A stretch of DNA of 52,508 bases. Source: CAZAXU01 sp964489245. GTDB taxonomy: Bacteria > Bacteroidota > Bacteroidia > Flavobacteriales > Flavobacteriaceae. The position numbers were made by a program, and so were the translations under genes. Positions 35,644-43,202 of this stretch are shown here, one piece after another (positions within the stretch are counted from its first letter, which is position 1; the number at the start of each line of letters is the position of its first letter). The DNA lies in NCBI GenBank assembly GCA_964489245.1, contig CAZAXU010000008.1, forward strand, positions 1 to 52,508. The letters are read 5' to 3'. The notes beneath the pieces were generated by a model. The model did not search any database, had not been told where the DNA came from, and saw only the letters and a list, made by a program, of their open reading frames with translations.

Positions 35644-36300
35644 TTATTCCTTTGCATCTTCTGTTGCTGCTGTTTCGGCTGCTGTCCCTTCTTCAGAAGC
35701 TGCTTCTGCCGCTGCTGCTTCGGCATCAAGCTCATCTTGAGTAGCTTTAATTGCTGCTCTAGACATTTTCACTTGAACGACCACAACATTATCAGGGTGC
35801 ATTAACTTATATCCATCTGTTCTCAGTTCAGACACATATACTTTGTTACCAATGTTTAATCCGGATATATCAACCGTCACATAGTCGGGAAGATTAGCGG
35901 GAATTGCACGTACCTTAAGTTTTTTCTCCGTCATAATCAAAGCGCCACCTTCAATAATTCCGGGGGCAACACCTTTCGTCTTAACGGGAACACTCAATGT
36001 AACTTCTTTGTCAGGGAATAGCCTAAAGAAATCAACATGTCTGATTTTATCCGTTACAGGGTGAAACTGAATGTCTTGCATGATGGCTTCATGTTTACTT
36101 CCATCTTCAAATTCAATCACTACCGTATGCGTTTCGGGAGTGTACACTAAATTCTTAAATGCTCTTTCATCAGCTGAAAAATGTAGTGGTTCTCCTCCTC
36201 CGTATAATACGCAAGGTACCCTTCCAGCATTACGTAGGGCTTTTGTTGCTCTTTTGCCCACGCTTTCTCTTTTAGAGACTTTGATTGTTAATGATTTCAT
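35644..36300 (-). CDS. rplY: 50S ribosomal protein L25 / CTC family
   Basis: 218 residues, the long (TL5/CTC) form that binds 5S rRNA. The N-terminal L25 domain is visible (KVSKRESVGKRATKALRNAGRVPCVLYGGGEPLHFSADERAFKNLVYTPETHTVVIEF, MQDIQFHPVTDKIRHVDFFRL), then the C-terminal TL5 beta domain (IPANLPDYVTVDISGLNIGNKVYVSEL). It ends in an Ala/Glu-rich tail (about the last 35 residues), common in Bacteroidota L25. Follows prs by 15 bases. Confidence 0.96.
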   Translation of the reverse strand: MKSLTIKVSKRESVGKRATKALRNAGRVPCVLYGGGEPLHFSADERAFKNLVYTPETHTVVIEFEDGSKHEAIMQDIQFHPVTDKIRHVDFFRLFPDKEVTLSVPVKTKGVAPGIIEGGALIMTEKKLKVRAIPANLPDYVTVDISGLNIGNKVYVSELRTDGYKLMHPDNVVVVQVKMSRAAIKATQDELDAEAAAAEAASEEGTAAETAATEDAKE

Positions 36301-36315
36301 AGTTCTTTTTTTAAT

Positions 36316-37257
36316 TTACATTATAAATTTATTACTTATCGATTTATGCGCATGAACATTATGCATGACATCCGCAAAAAGAGTGGCGCAAGATAGTACT
36401 TTTATTTTACTTGACAAAGATTTTATGGGGATTGTATCCGACACAATCAATTCTTCAATTTTCGATTGTTCTATCCTGTTCACGGCATCTCCGGAAAGAA
36501 GCGGATGGGTGATTGCCGCCCTGACACTCAAAGCTCCTTTTTCCAACATTAAATCGGCAGCTTTAACCAAAGTGCCTGCCGTATCAACCAAATCATCGAC
36601 CAACACAACGTGTTTTCCTTTCACATCTCCTATCAGTTGCATTTTCCCGACAACATTGGCTTTTTTTCTTTGTTTGTAACAAATTGCCACGTCACTTTTC
36701 AAAAACTTTGAATAGGCATAGGCTCTTTTTGAACCTCCCATATCAGGTGATGCAACCACTAAATTCTTCAGATTAAGCCGCTCGATATAAGGAATAAAAA
36801 TTGTACTTGAATACAAATGGTCTACAGGTATTTCAAAAAATCCTTGGATTGGGTCTGCATGCAAATCCATCGTAATCACTCTGGATGCCCCTGCCGCTTC
36901 CAACATAGTTGCTACTAATTTTGCGGCAATTGGCACACGCGGCTCATCTTTTCTTTCCTGACGTGCCCAACCAAAATACGGAATTACGGCATTGATATAG
37001 AGTGCCGATGCTCGCTTGGCAGCATCTATCATAAGCAACATCTCCATCAGATGATCCGAAGGCGGAAAAGTGGAGCCTATGATAAAAACTCGTTTTCCTC
37101 GAATTGATTCTTTGAAAGATGGTTTAAATTCTCCGTCTTTAAAACGTTCCAGCTCAATATTTCCTAACGGAACTCCATAGGCTTGAGCAATATTCATGGC
37201 TAAATCTTGACTTTGTGAACAAGAAAAAATCTTGGCTTTCTCTCTTTTTTTTGGCAT
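36316..37257 (-). CDS. prs: Ribose-phosphate pyrophosphokinase
   Basis: Makes PRPP from ribose 5-phosphate and ATP. 313 residues from ATG 37257. The frame continues upstream to 37284 but there it runs into a TATATTTG promoter element (37282-37289), so the shorter start is preferred. Motifs: GNIELERFKDGEF, YFGWARQERKDEPRVPIAAKLVA, MDLHADPIQGFFEIPVDHL (cation and pyrophosphate binding), VVASPDMGGSKRA, VVLVDDLVDTAGTLVKAADLM (PRPP loop). Confidence 0.97.
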   Translation of the reverse strand: MPKKREKAKIFSCSQSQDLAMNIAQAYGVPLGNIELERFKDGEFKPSFKESIRGKRVFIIGSTFPPSDHLMEMLLMIDAAKRASALYINAVIPYFGWARQERKDEPRVPIAAKLVATMLEAAGASRVITMDLHADPIQGFFEIPVDHLYSSTIFIPYIERLNLKNLVVASPDMGGSKRAYAYSKFLKSDVAICYKQRKKANVVGKMQLIGDVKGKHVVLVDDLVDTAGTLVKAADLMLEKGALSVRAAITHPLLSGDAVNRIEQSKIEELIVSDTIPIKSLSSKIKVLSCATLFADVMHNVHAHKSISNKFIM

Positions 37258-37281
37258 GGTTGTTTGGATGAATTGGTTGTA

Positions 37282-37289
37282 CAAATATA
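37282..37289 (-). promoter_or_regulatory. -7 promoter element before prs
   Basis: TATATTTG on the minus strand, a full match to TAnnTTTG, 24 bases before the chosen prs ATG. It decides the start: the longer frame would begin inside it. No clear TTG at -33. Confidence 0.45.
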
Positions 37290-37349
37290 TTATTTTTTAA
37301 TACACATCTCTTTTAAAAACTATTTTTTTATCAACAAAAAATCGATTAA

Positions 37350-37383
37350 TTGTTCTGTCATAAAATTAATCTTCATAAATTTG
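37350..37383 (+). promoter_or_regulatory. oxyR promoter with a candidate operator between -33 and -7
   Basis: TTG at 37350-37352 and TAAATTTG at 37376-37383 are 23 bases apart, within the Bacteroidota -33/-7 spacing range. The spacer contains TTCTGTCATAAAA (37353-37365), which recurs exactly upstream of dnaK (41085-41097). Start codon 32 bases downstream. Confidence 0.55.
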
Positions 37384-37415
37384 CTGCACACAAGCCTTAA
37401 TACAAAAATATATTC

Positions 37416-38357
37416 ATGACCATAGCTCAATTGAAATATCTACTCGCCGTTGCAAAACACCTGAATTTCACCAAAGCTGCAACGCAATGCCACGTAACAC
37501 AACCCACACTGAGCATGCAAATTCAAAAACTTGAAGATGAACTCGGAGTTATTATTTTTGACCGCCAAAAAAAACCTATCAAAATTACTGAAATTGGGAA
37601 AAAAATTATTGAACAATCAAAAATTATTGTCAACGAAAGCGGACGCATCAACGATTTGGTACAACAAGAAAAAGGCTATATCGGCGGAGACTACAGATTA
37701 GGGATTATTCCAACCGTTGTTCCAACATTGCTTCCTATGTTTTTGAAGACTTTTGTGCAAAAATATCCGAATATAAATTTGGAAATCGTTGAAATCCCTA
37801 CTGAACAAATGATGGAAGATATCATCGAAGGAAAGCTCGATGCAGGAATTGCCGCTACACCGCTTGAAGATGATAAGATTGAAGAAAGAGCGCTGTATTA
37901 TGAACCTTTTGTCGGGTTTATTTCCGAGCAACACAGACTTTTTCAAAAAAAAACTTTGGAGGAACAAGATTTGGATGTAAAAGATATTCTATTATTGGAT
38001 GACGGACATTGTTTTCGTGATAACATCTTAAATATCTGCAGTACCAGAAACAGAGACGAGCAAGATTTTGAACTATTCATTGGCAGTTTTGACACGCTGA
38101 TTAAATTAACTAAAGAAGGTGTAGGCATGACCCTTCTTCCCTACCTCCAATCTGAAGACCTCTGTGAAAAGGACAGAAAGTATCTGAGAAATTTCAAAAA
38201 ACCAGAACCTGCAAGAGAAATAAGTTTGATTCATTCAAAAGATATTTTTAAAAAAAATATCACCGATGCTCTTTTTAAAACCATCAAGGGAGTTGTAAAA
38301 GGAGCAATTGCATTTTATGATGTTAGAATCATCAGCCCTTTGCCGCCAAAAAGTTGA
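37416..38357 (+). CDS. oxyR: Hydrogen-peroxide sensing LysR-type regulator OxyR
   Basis: 313 residues. An N-terminal winged helix-turn-helix (TIAQLKYLLAVAKHLNFTKAATQCHVTQPTLSMQIQKLEDELG) precedes a LysR substrate-binding domain. Two cysteines lie at 199 and 208 in DDGHCFRDNILNIC, with the same spacing and numbering as the redox pair of E. coli OxyR, so peroxide-driven disulfide activation is expected. Its likely targets (catalase, ahpC, dps) are not in the window. Convergent with, and overlapping by 43 bases, a small conserved gene on the other strand. Confidence 0.93.
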   Translation: MTIAQLKYLLAVAKHLNFTKAATQCHVTQPTLSMQIQKLEDELGVIIFDRQKKPIKITEIGKKIIEQSKIIVNESGRINDLVQQEKGYIGGDYRLGIIPTVVPTLLPMFLKTFVQKYPNINLEIVEIPTEQMMEDIIEGKLDAGIAATPLEDDKIEERALYYEPFVGFISEQHRLFQKKTLEEQDLDVKDILLLDDGHCFRDNILNICSTRNRDEQDFELFIGSFDTLIKLTKEGVGMTLLPYLQSEDLCEKDRKYLRNFKKPEPAREISLIHSKDIFKKNITDALFKTIKGVVKGAIAFYDVRIISPLPPKS

Positions 38358-38545
38358 GATTCCGCCATTGATTCTCTCAGCTCAGGCTTATCGGACAAAA
38401 AATTCTGGAGCCAAATTTTGAGCTCCAATCTTTCATGCGCTAACAGAGTTTGAAATGCTTTTTCTACTTCTTTTTTGAAGAGTTGATTGTCGAAACTAAC
38501 CTTCTCTAAAACCGTTATGGTGTAGTCGTATATGGCTCTTGACAT
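38315..38545 (-). CDS. Small conserved protein of unknown function
   Basis: 76 residues, mostly alpha-helical by composition (MSRAIYDYTITVLEKVSFDNQLF, then a helix with HERLELKIWLQNFLSDKPEL). I recall close relatives of this size in many Flavobacteriia, with the core EKVSFD-xLF-KE and EL-xWL-xF, which supports a real gene despite its small size. Its 3' end overlaps the 3' end of oxyR by 43 bases on the opposite strand. An 8-bp inverted repeat (38570-38588) lies just upstream of its start. Function not known. Confidence 0.7.
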   Translation of the reverse strand: MSRAIYDYTITVLEKVSFDNQLFKKEVEKAFQTLLAHERLELKIWLQNFLSDKPELRESMAESQLFGGKGLMILTS

Positions 38546-38569
38546 TTTTTGCGTTTTGACTGTATAAAG

Positions 38570-38588
38570 ATAATGAATTTTTCATTAT
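38570..38588. repeat. 8-bp inverted repeat upstream of the small conserved gene
   Basis: ATAATGAA and TTCATTAT flank a TTT centre, a perfect 19-base palindrome 25 bases before the start of the 76-residue protein gene. Position suits an operator or a leader hairpin. Confidence 0.45.
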
Positions 38589-38642
38589 AATATTGTATCA
38601 ATTTTTTCTTTTTTTCAAGTTTGTGTAAACTTTAACATTATG

Positions 38643-38674
38643 TTGGATTTTTGAAATAATTACATAAAATCCAA
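38643..38674. promoter_or_regulatory. 9-bp inverted repeat in the methyltransferase promoter region
   Basis: TTGGATTTT (38643-38651) and AAAATCCAA (38666-38674) are exact inverse copies separated by 14 bases. They lie 11 bases upstream of a TACATTTG -7 element (38685-38692) and thus cover the -33 region. This is where an autoregulatory operator for a restriction-modification methyltransferase would be expected. Confidence 0.45.
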
Positions 38675-38684
38675 AATTCTGTTT

Positions 38685-38692
38685 TACATTTG
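38685..38692 (+). promoter_or_regulatory. -7 promoter element before the methyltransferase gene
   Basis: TACATTTG matches TAnnTTTG; the ATG is 29 bases downstream. No TTG at a suitable -33 distance; the inverted repeat at 38643-38674 occupies that position. Confidence 0.45.
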
Positions 38693-38721
38693 TACGACTC
38701 AAAAATATAGATTGCTCCGAT

Positions 38722-40095
38722 ATGAAAAATAGATTCAATAACATCACATCAAAGGAATGGTTGCCGTTTCAAAAATCTTGGTTCATCTATAAAAACGATG
38801 AAACTTTATATGAACAACACATCAGATTTTTTATTAAATATGACGACCCTGACTTTGAACCTAATTTGTTTTATTTTGGCAATCGATTGAAAACCATGCA
38901 AAAAGTTTCCGACAAAAATCATGCAAATATTGTTGACGAAAATAAGGCAATTCAATATGCCTTACTCGATTTAAGAGATGAAATCGATAAAATTGACTCA
39001 ATTGATGCTTATCACGTATTCAAAAAACAAATATTAGAGCTTAGTAAACATTTGTTTCAGCATCTGAAACATCGAAGATTTGTTAGCATCATTGTGCAAA
39101 ACAAAATCATTGACAATCAATATTTTCCTTTTGCATGGGATTTAGCCTACTCGGTTTCTACAGGCTATACGCTCAAAGATGAAAAAATTGGTTGTATAAA
39201 AAAGTCTCTTTCAAAAGAAATTGAAAATCAAGACTTTTATATTCTCAATTTTAGAAAAGATGAAAATTCAACGGGAAAATTTATCTCAATTGACACAAAA
39301 CTTATAGAAAAACATCCTCCTGAAAAATTAAATTTTTTCTCCAAAAAATGGGGAATCATCAAACCTCCTCGAAGAAACAAAAAAGAAATTCTTCATCCGG
39401 CAAAGTTTCCTGAAAATCTGATTCGTGATTTTATTGCACATTATACCAAAGAAAACGATAATGTATTTGATCCGATGAGCGGAAGCGGTTCCACACAAAT
39501 GGCGGCTATTCAAATGAACAGAAATGCTTACGGCACGGAATTAAGTGACTTTTTCACGGAAATTGCTCGAGAAAGATTGAGTGAACATATTGATTCGAAA
39601 GAACAAAAAAATCAAAAAATTCGGTTCAAAATATTGAATAAAGACGTCAGAAATATCAAAAGAGATGACTTTCCGAAAATCGACTATATCATCACTTCTC
39701 CGCCCTACTGGGATATGCTCAATATGAAAGGAGCCGAAAACCAAGCCAAAAGAAAAAAGAAAGGATTGCAACTAAACTATTCCGATGATAAAAAAGATTT
39801 GGGAAACATGGAGGATTATCAAGAGTTTATTGAAGAACTGGTTCAAATATATCTCGAGCTGATTAAAATTCTTAAACCCGGCGGATACATAAGCATCATT
39901 GTAAAAAATATCAAAAAGAAAGGAAAGAATTATCCTTTTGCTTGGGACTTATCTGAAAAACTCAAGGAAAAACTTACTTTATTGCCTGAATTTTTTTGGT
40001 TGCAAGACGATATAAATATTGCGCCATACGGCTATGGAAACACTTTTGTGAGCAACACTTTTCATCAATATTGTCTCACATTTAAAAAAAGGTAG
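38722..40095 (+). CDS. Site-specific DNA methyltransferase (amino-methylating, SPPY type)
   Basis: 457 residues. The SAM-binding motif I FDPMSGSGSTQMAA is at residues 249-262 with acidic partner GTELS (271-275). The catalytic motif IV TSPPYWDM is at 325-332. The KPGGYISIIVKN segment at 385-396 and the closing FHQYCLTFKK follow. SPPY suggests N4-cytosine (or N6-adenine) methylation. Motif I precedes motif IV, the reverse of the usual beta-class order. The first 200 residues contain FVSIIVQNK...FPFAWDL (120-141), resembling the C-terminal YISIIVKNI...YPFAWDL (389-410) but without catalytic motifs, which suggests an internal duplication. It converges with a putative restriction endonuclease gene (5-base gap), together a likely type II restriction-modification pair. 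Confidence 0.88.
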   Translation: MKNRFNNITSKEWLPFQKSWFIYKNDETLYEQHIRFFIKYDDPDFEPNLFYFGNRLKTMQKVSDKNHANIVDENKAIQYALLDLRDEIDKIDSIDAYHVFKKQILELSKHLFQHLKHRRFVSIIVQNKIIDNQYFPFAWDLAYSVSTGYTLKDEKIGCIKKSLSKEIENQDFYILNFRKDENSTGKFISIDTKLIEKHPPEKLNFFSKKWGIIKPPRRNKKEILHPAKFPENLIRDFIAHYTKENDNVFDPMSGSGSTQMAAIQMNRNAYGTELSDFFTEIARERLSEHIDSKEQKNQKIRFKILNKDVRNIKRDDFPKIDYIITSPPYWDMLNMKGAENQAKRKKKGLQLNYSDDKKDLGNMEDYQEFIEELVQIYLELIKILKPGGYISIIVKNIKKKGKNYPFAWDLSEKLKEKLTLLPEFFWLQDDINIAPYGYGNTFVSNTFHQYCLTFKKR

Positions 40096-40100
40096 AATTG

Positions 40101-41003
40101 CTAGCTTATTAAATCTGCAAAAGATTTCAGATACCTCACCGGAACGGTTTCATTTGTAATCTTGGTCCACAACACGCCATCCAACCAACTCAACGAATCA
40201 TACTTTCCGGTTTTCTTGTACCAATACGGTTCTGTATAACTTTTATAATTTCTGGAAGTTTTCGGTCCCGTATTTTTGAATAAATGCCAAATACTCTCAT
40301 CTGCATAACCCGTTATAATTAGTTCAGGTCTGTCATCCAGCCTGAATAAATCGGTATTGCTTTTTAAAAAATATGCCCAAAAATCATCGACGGAAAAAGG
40401 CAAAGATGCTTGAGACAAGCCTTTATATTTTTGATATAGTTTTTGCAATATATCCACCTGTCTTTCATCAAGAGTAATATCGATAAAATTTTTTCCGGTA
40501 CCCAAATCTGAAACTTTCATAAAGGTAAACAGATATTTTACTCCTTTTGAAGTTTTTATTTTTTTCTCATTCCTTGTGCTCCATTGATCACGTTGATGCC
40601 TATTTGGAATCAAAGCCGGCAAATCTAAATAAGAAATTTCATTTTTCGGATAAATCAAATTGTTTTTGATATCCCATTCATACCCCAAGAACAGAAAATC
40701 TCTTTTATCAACCTGATAAAAAGGCGTTTCACAAGAAGTCATATCAACTTTGATTTTATTTTTTATACAAAACCAACCGAATAGTCCTTCAGCCAATTTG
40801 CCCTTGGCAATATTCATCACGCGCCTACTCACATGTGGAATTTTCATCCGGTCAATCGTAAACGGAAGGGAGAGAATGGCATATCTCACAGCAGTATCAA
40901 CAATAGCATCATAATCACTTATCGACATGTCATTGACAACAATAATATCATCTTTTTTGTCTAGCATAACAATTTGAATGTCAATTGCATGCAATATAAT
41001 CAT
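40101..41003 (-). CDS. Putative type II restriction endonuclease (PD-(D/E)xK-like)
   Basis: 300 residues, no family recognised by eye. A plausible PD-(D/E)xK nuclease core is visible: Glu72 in a helix (IAKGKLAEGLFGWFCI), Asp102 in QVDKRDFLFLGYEW, and DIK at 111-113, giving E ... D-x8-DxK. The rest is basic and aromatic-rich (LIPNRHQRDQWSTRNEKK; TSRNYKSYTEPYWYKK), consistent with DNA binding. The gene ends 5 bases from the methyltransferase stop on the other strand, the tail-to-tail layout common in type II systems. Possible later starts are Met13 and Met26. No helicase motifs are present, so type I/III is excluded for this gene. Confidence 0.65.
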   Translation of the reverse strand: MIILHAIDIQIVMLDKKDDIIVVNDMSISDYDAIVDTAVRYAILSLPFTIDRMKIPHVSRRVMNIAKGKLAEGLFGWFCIKNKIKVDMTSCETPFYQVDKRDFLFLGYEWDIKNNLIYPKNEISYLDLPALIPNRHQRDQWSTRNEKKIKTSKGVKYLFTFMKVSDLGTGKNFIDITLDERQVDILQKLYQKYKGLSQASLPFSVDDFWAYFLKSNTDLFRLDDRPELIITGYADESIWHLFKNTGPKTSRNYKSYTEPYWYKKTGKYDSLSWLDGVLWTKITNETVPVRYLKSFADLIS

Positions 41004-41077
41004 TTTTTATGATAAAAAAAAATCAAATTATTTTATTAACAGTCTTTGATTTATTTTTAATTCAAATCGCTTGATCA

Positions 41078-41094
41078 TATGACATTCTGTCATA
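41078..41094. promoter_or_regulatory. 17-base palindrome upstream of dnaK
   Basis: TATGACATTCTGTCATA has 7-bp perfect arms around TTC, about 100 bases before the dnaK ATG. Its right half with following bases (TTCTGTCATAAAA) recurs in the oxyR promoter. A dimeric repressor or activator site is plausible. It is not the CIRCE element of HrcA. Confidence 0.5.
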
Positions 41095-41135
41095 AAAAAA
41101 AATTAAAACCCGACAAATTGCACACATTAGTGATA

Positions 41136-41150
41136 TGGCACAATGATTGA
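41136..41150 (+). promoter_or_regulatory. Sigma-54-like -24/-12 element upstream of dnaK
   Basis: TGGCACAATGATTGA aligns with the sigma-54 consensus TGGCACR-N4-TTGCW over the GG (-24) and TTG positions with exact spacing; the -12 GC reads GA. Predicted start of transcription is about 35 bases before the ATG. No TAnnTTTG element is evident nearby. Confidence 0.35.
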
Positions 41151-41195
41151 CGCGTTCAAAGCAAATAAAATAAAAAATAAAAAACAAGATATATT

Positions 41196-43103
41196 ATGAG
41201 TAAAGCAACTAAAATCATAGGCATAGATCTCGGAACCACCAACTCTGTTGTAACTGTCAGAGAAGGAAACGATACTGTTGTAATTCCTAACCAAGAGGGC
41301 AACAGAACCACTCCTTCTGTTGTTGCATTCACAGAAAACGGTGAAATTAAAGTTGGAGATCCTGCCAAAAGACAAGCCATCACAAATCCTGAAAAAACCA
41401 TTTTTTCTATCAAGCGCTTCATGGGAAATAAATTTTCCGAAGTGAAGGAAGAAACCGGAAGGGTTCCTTATAAAGTCGTTAAAGGAAAAAATGATACACC
41501 CAGAGTAGAAATAGACGGCAAGCAATATTCTCCTCAAGAAATCTCTGCAATGATTCTTCAAAAACTAAAAAAAACAGCAGAAGATTATCTGGGGCACGAA
41601 GTGAAAGAAGCGGTGATCACCGTTCCTGCCTACTTCAATGACTCTCAAAGACAAGCCACCAAAGAAGCCGGAGAAATTGCCGGACTAAAAGTCAGAAGAA
41701 TTATCAATGAACCAACTGCTGCAGCGCTTGCCTATGGCATGGACAAATCTGATCATGAAAAGAAAATTGCCGTATTTGATTTAGGTGGAGGAACATTTGA
41801 CATCTCTATTCTCGATATTGGCAACGGCGTAACAGAAGTGCTATCTACTGCCGGCGATACGCATTTAGGAGGAGACGACTTTGACCAAAGAATCATTGAT
41901 TGGCTGGCAGAAGAATTCAAAAAAGAAAACGATATCGACCTGAAACAAGATCCTATGGCACTGCAAAGACTTAAAGAAGCTGCAGAAAAAGCCAAAATAG
42001 AATTGTCATCAGCCAACGAAACGGAAATCAATCTGCCTTATATCACAGCCACAGCATCCGGGCCAAAACATTTGGTCAGAAAATTGTCTAGAGCACAATT
42101 TGAAAAATTAACAGACGATTTGGTTAAACGAGCAATGAATCCCGTTAAAGAAGCACTTAAAAGCGCCGGACTAAAACCTGCTGATATAGACGATGTAATT
42201 CTGGTTGGCGGATCGACTCGTATTCCTAAAGTTGCCGAAGAAGTAGAAAAATTCTTTGGAAAAAAACCATCCAAGAACGTAAACCCTGATGAAGTGGTTG
42301 CCACCGGAGCCGGAATTCAAGGTGCCGTACTCACCGGAGACATTGATGATGTATTGTTGTTAGATGTAACACCTTTATCATTAGGAATTGAAACCATGGG
42401 AGGTGTTTTCACCAAGCTCATCGATGCAAATACCACTATTCCAACCAAAAAATCACAAATTTTCTCCACAGCAGTAGACAACCAACCATCGGTTGAAATC
42501 CATGTCTTGCAAGGAGAACGACCAATGGCTACCGACAACAAAACCATCGGACGTTTTCATTTGGAAGGAATTCCACCTGCAAGAAGAGGAGAACCACAAA
42601 TTGAAGTGACCTTTGATATTGACGCCAACGGAATCATTCATGTTTCTGCAACTGATAAAAAAACAGGAAAATCTAAAGATATCAGAATTGAAGCTTCCAG
42701 CGGATTGAGTGCAGAAGAAATTGAAAGAATGAAAAAAGAAGCAGAAGCCAATGCTGACGCCGATGCAAAAGCCAAAGAAACAGTTGAAAAATTGAACAAG
42801 GCAGATGCCATGGCTTTCCAATTGGAAAAATTACTCGACGAATACAAAGACAAAATCTCCAATGAAAACAAAAAAGCTATTGAAGATGTTATCAAGAAAC
42901 TGAAAGAAGCCTTCGATAAAAAAGATGCCGATTTGGCTGAAGCTGCATCAAAAGAAGCCGATGAAGTATTGACCAAAGCCGGACAAGATATTCAGAATGC
43001 ACAACAAGCAACTGCCGATGCAAACACACAATCAGAAGCAAAAACGGAAAATAAAAAAGACGATGATGTGCAAGATGTAGATTTTGAAGAAGTGAAGGAA
43101 TAA
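41196..43103 (+). CDS. dnaK: Molecular chaperone DnaK (Hsp70)
   Basis: 635 residues, full length. The nucleotide-binding domain begins IIGIDLGTTNSVVTVREG, with VITVPAYFNDSQRQATKEAGEIAGLKVRRIINEPTAAALAYG, VFDLGGGTFDISIL and ILVGGSTRIPKV. The substrate-binding domain has DVTPLSLGIETMGGVFTKLIDANTTIPTKKSQIF. The lid is helical and the tail (TENKKDDDVQDVDFEEVKE) is acidic, as in bacterial DnaK. No dnaJ or grpE adjoins it; it is transcribed alone, with a terminator 17 bases downstream. Confidence 0.98.
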   Translation: MSKATKIIGIDLGTTNSVVTVREGNDTVVIPNQEGNRTTPSVVAFTENGEIKVGDPAKRQAITNPEKTIFSIKRFMGNKFSEVKEETGRVPYKVVKGKNDTPRVEIDGKQYSPQEISAMILQKLKKTAEDYLGHEVKEAVITVPAYFNDSQRQATKEAGEIAGLKVRRIINEPTAAALAYGMDKSDHEKKIAVFDLGGGTFDISILDIGNGVTEVLSTAGDTHLGGDDFDQRIIDWLAEEFKKENDIDLKQDPMALQRLKEAAEKAKIELSSANETEINLPYITATASGPKHLVRKLSRAQFEKLTDDLVKRAMNPVKEALKSAGLKPADIDDVILVGGSTRIPKVAEEVEKFFGKKPSKNVNPDEVVATGAGIQGAVLTGDIDDVLLLDVTPLSLGIETMGGVFTKLIDANTTIPTKKSQIFSTAVDNQPSVEIHVLQGERPMATDNKTIGRFHLEGIPPARRGEPQIEVTFDIDANGIIHVSATDKKTGKSKDIRIEASSGLSAEEIERMKKEAEANADADAKAKETVEKLNKADAMAFQLEKLLDEYKDKISNENKKAIEDVIKKLKEAFDKKDADLAEAASKEADEVLTKAGQDIQNAQQATADANTQSEAKTENKKDDDVQDVDFEEVKE

Positions 43104-43120
43104 CAACTCCAATCATAACA

Positions 43121-43153
43121 AAAAAAGCTTGCTGAAATCAGCAAGCTTTTTTT
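43121..43153 (+). terminator. Intrinsic terminator after dnaK
   Basis: A long stem built from AAAAAAGCTTGCTGA and TCAGCAAGCTTTTTT with a two-base centre (effectively a four-base loop), ending in seven T. It lies 17 bases after the dnaK stop. Confidence 0.93.
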
Positions 43154-43202
43154 ATGTAACAATTTTTCTTTACTTTCGTCATCAATGTAAACAAACCAAA
43201 TA

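Noticed and set aside
35620..35805. Cys/Phe-rich plus-strand frame opposite rplY
   Set aside because: It is the antisense of the Ala/Glu-rich tail of L25; the unusual composition is caused by that tail.
41004..41195. CIRCE (HrcA) operator before dnaK
   Set aside because: No TTAGCACTC / GAGTGCTAA pair is present; the palindrome found has a different sequence and length.
41127..41561. 144-codon minus-strand frame overlapping the dnaK start
   Set aside because: It covers the dnaK promoter and first third of dnaK; antisense shadow, no domain resemblance.
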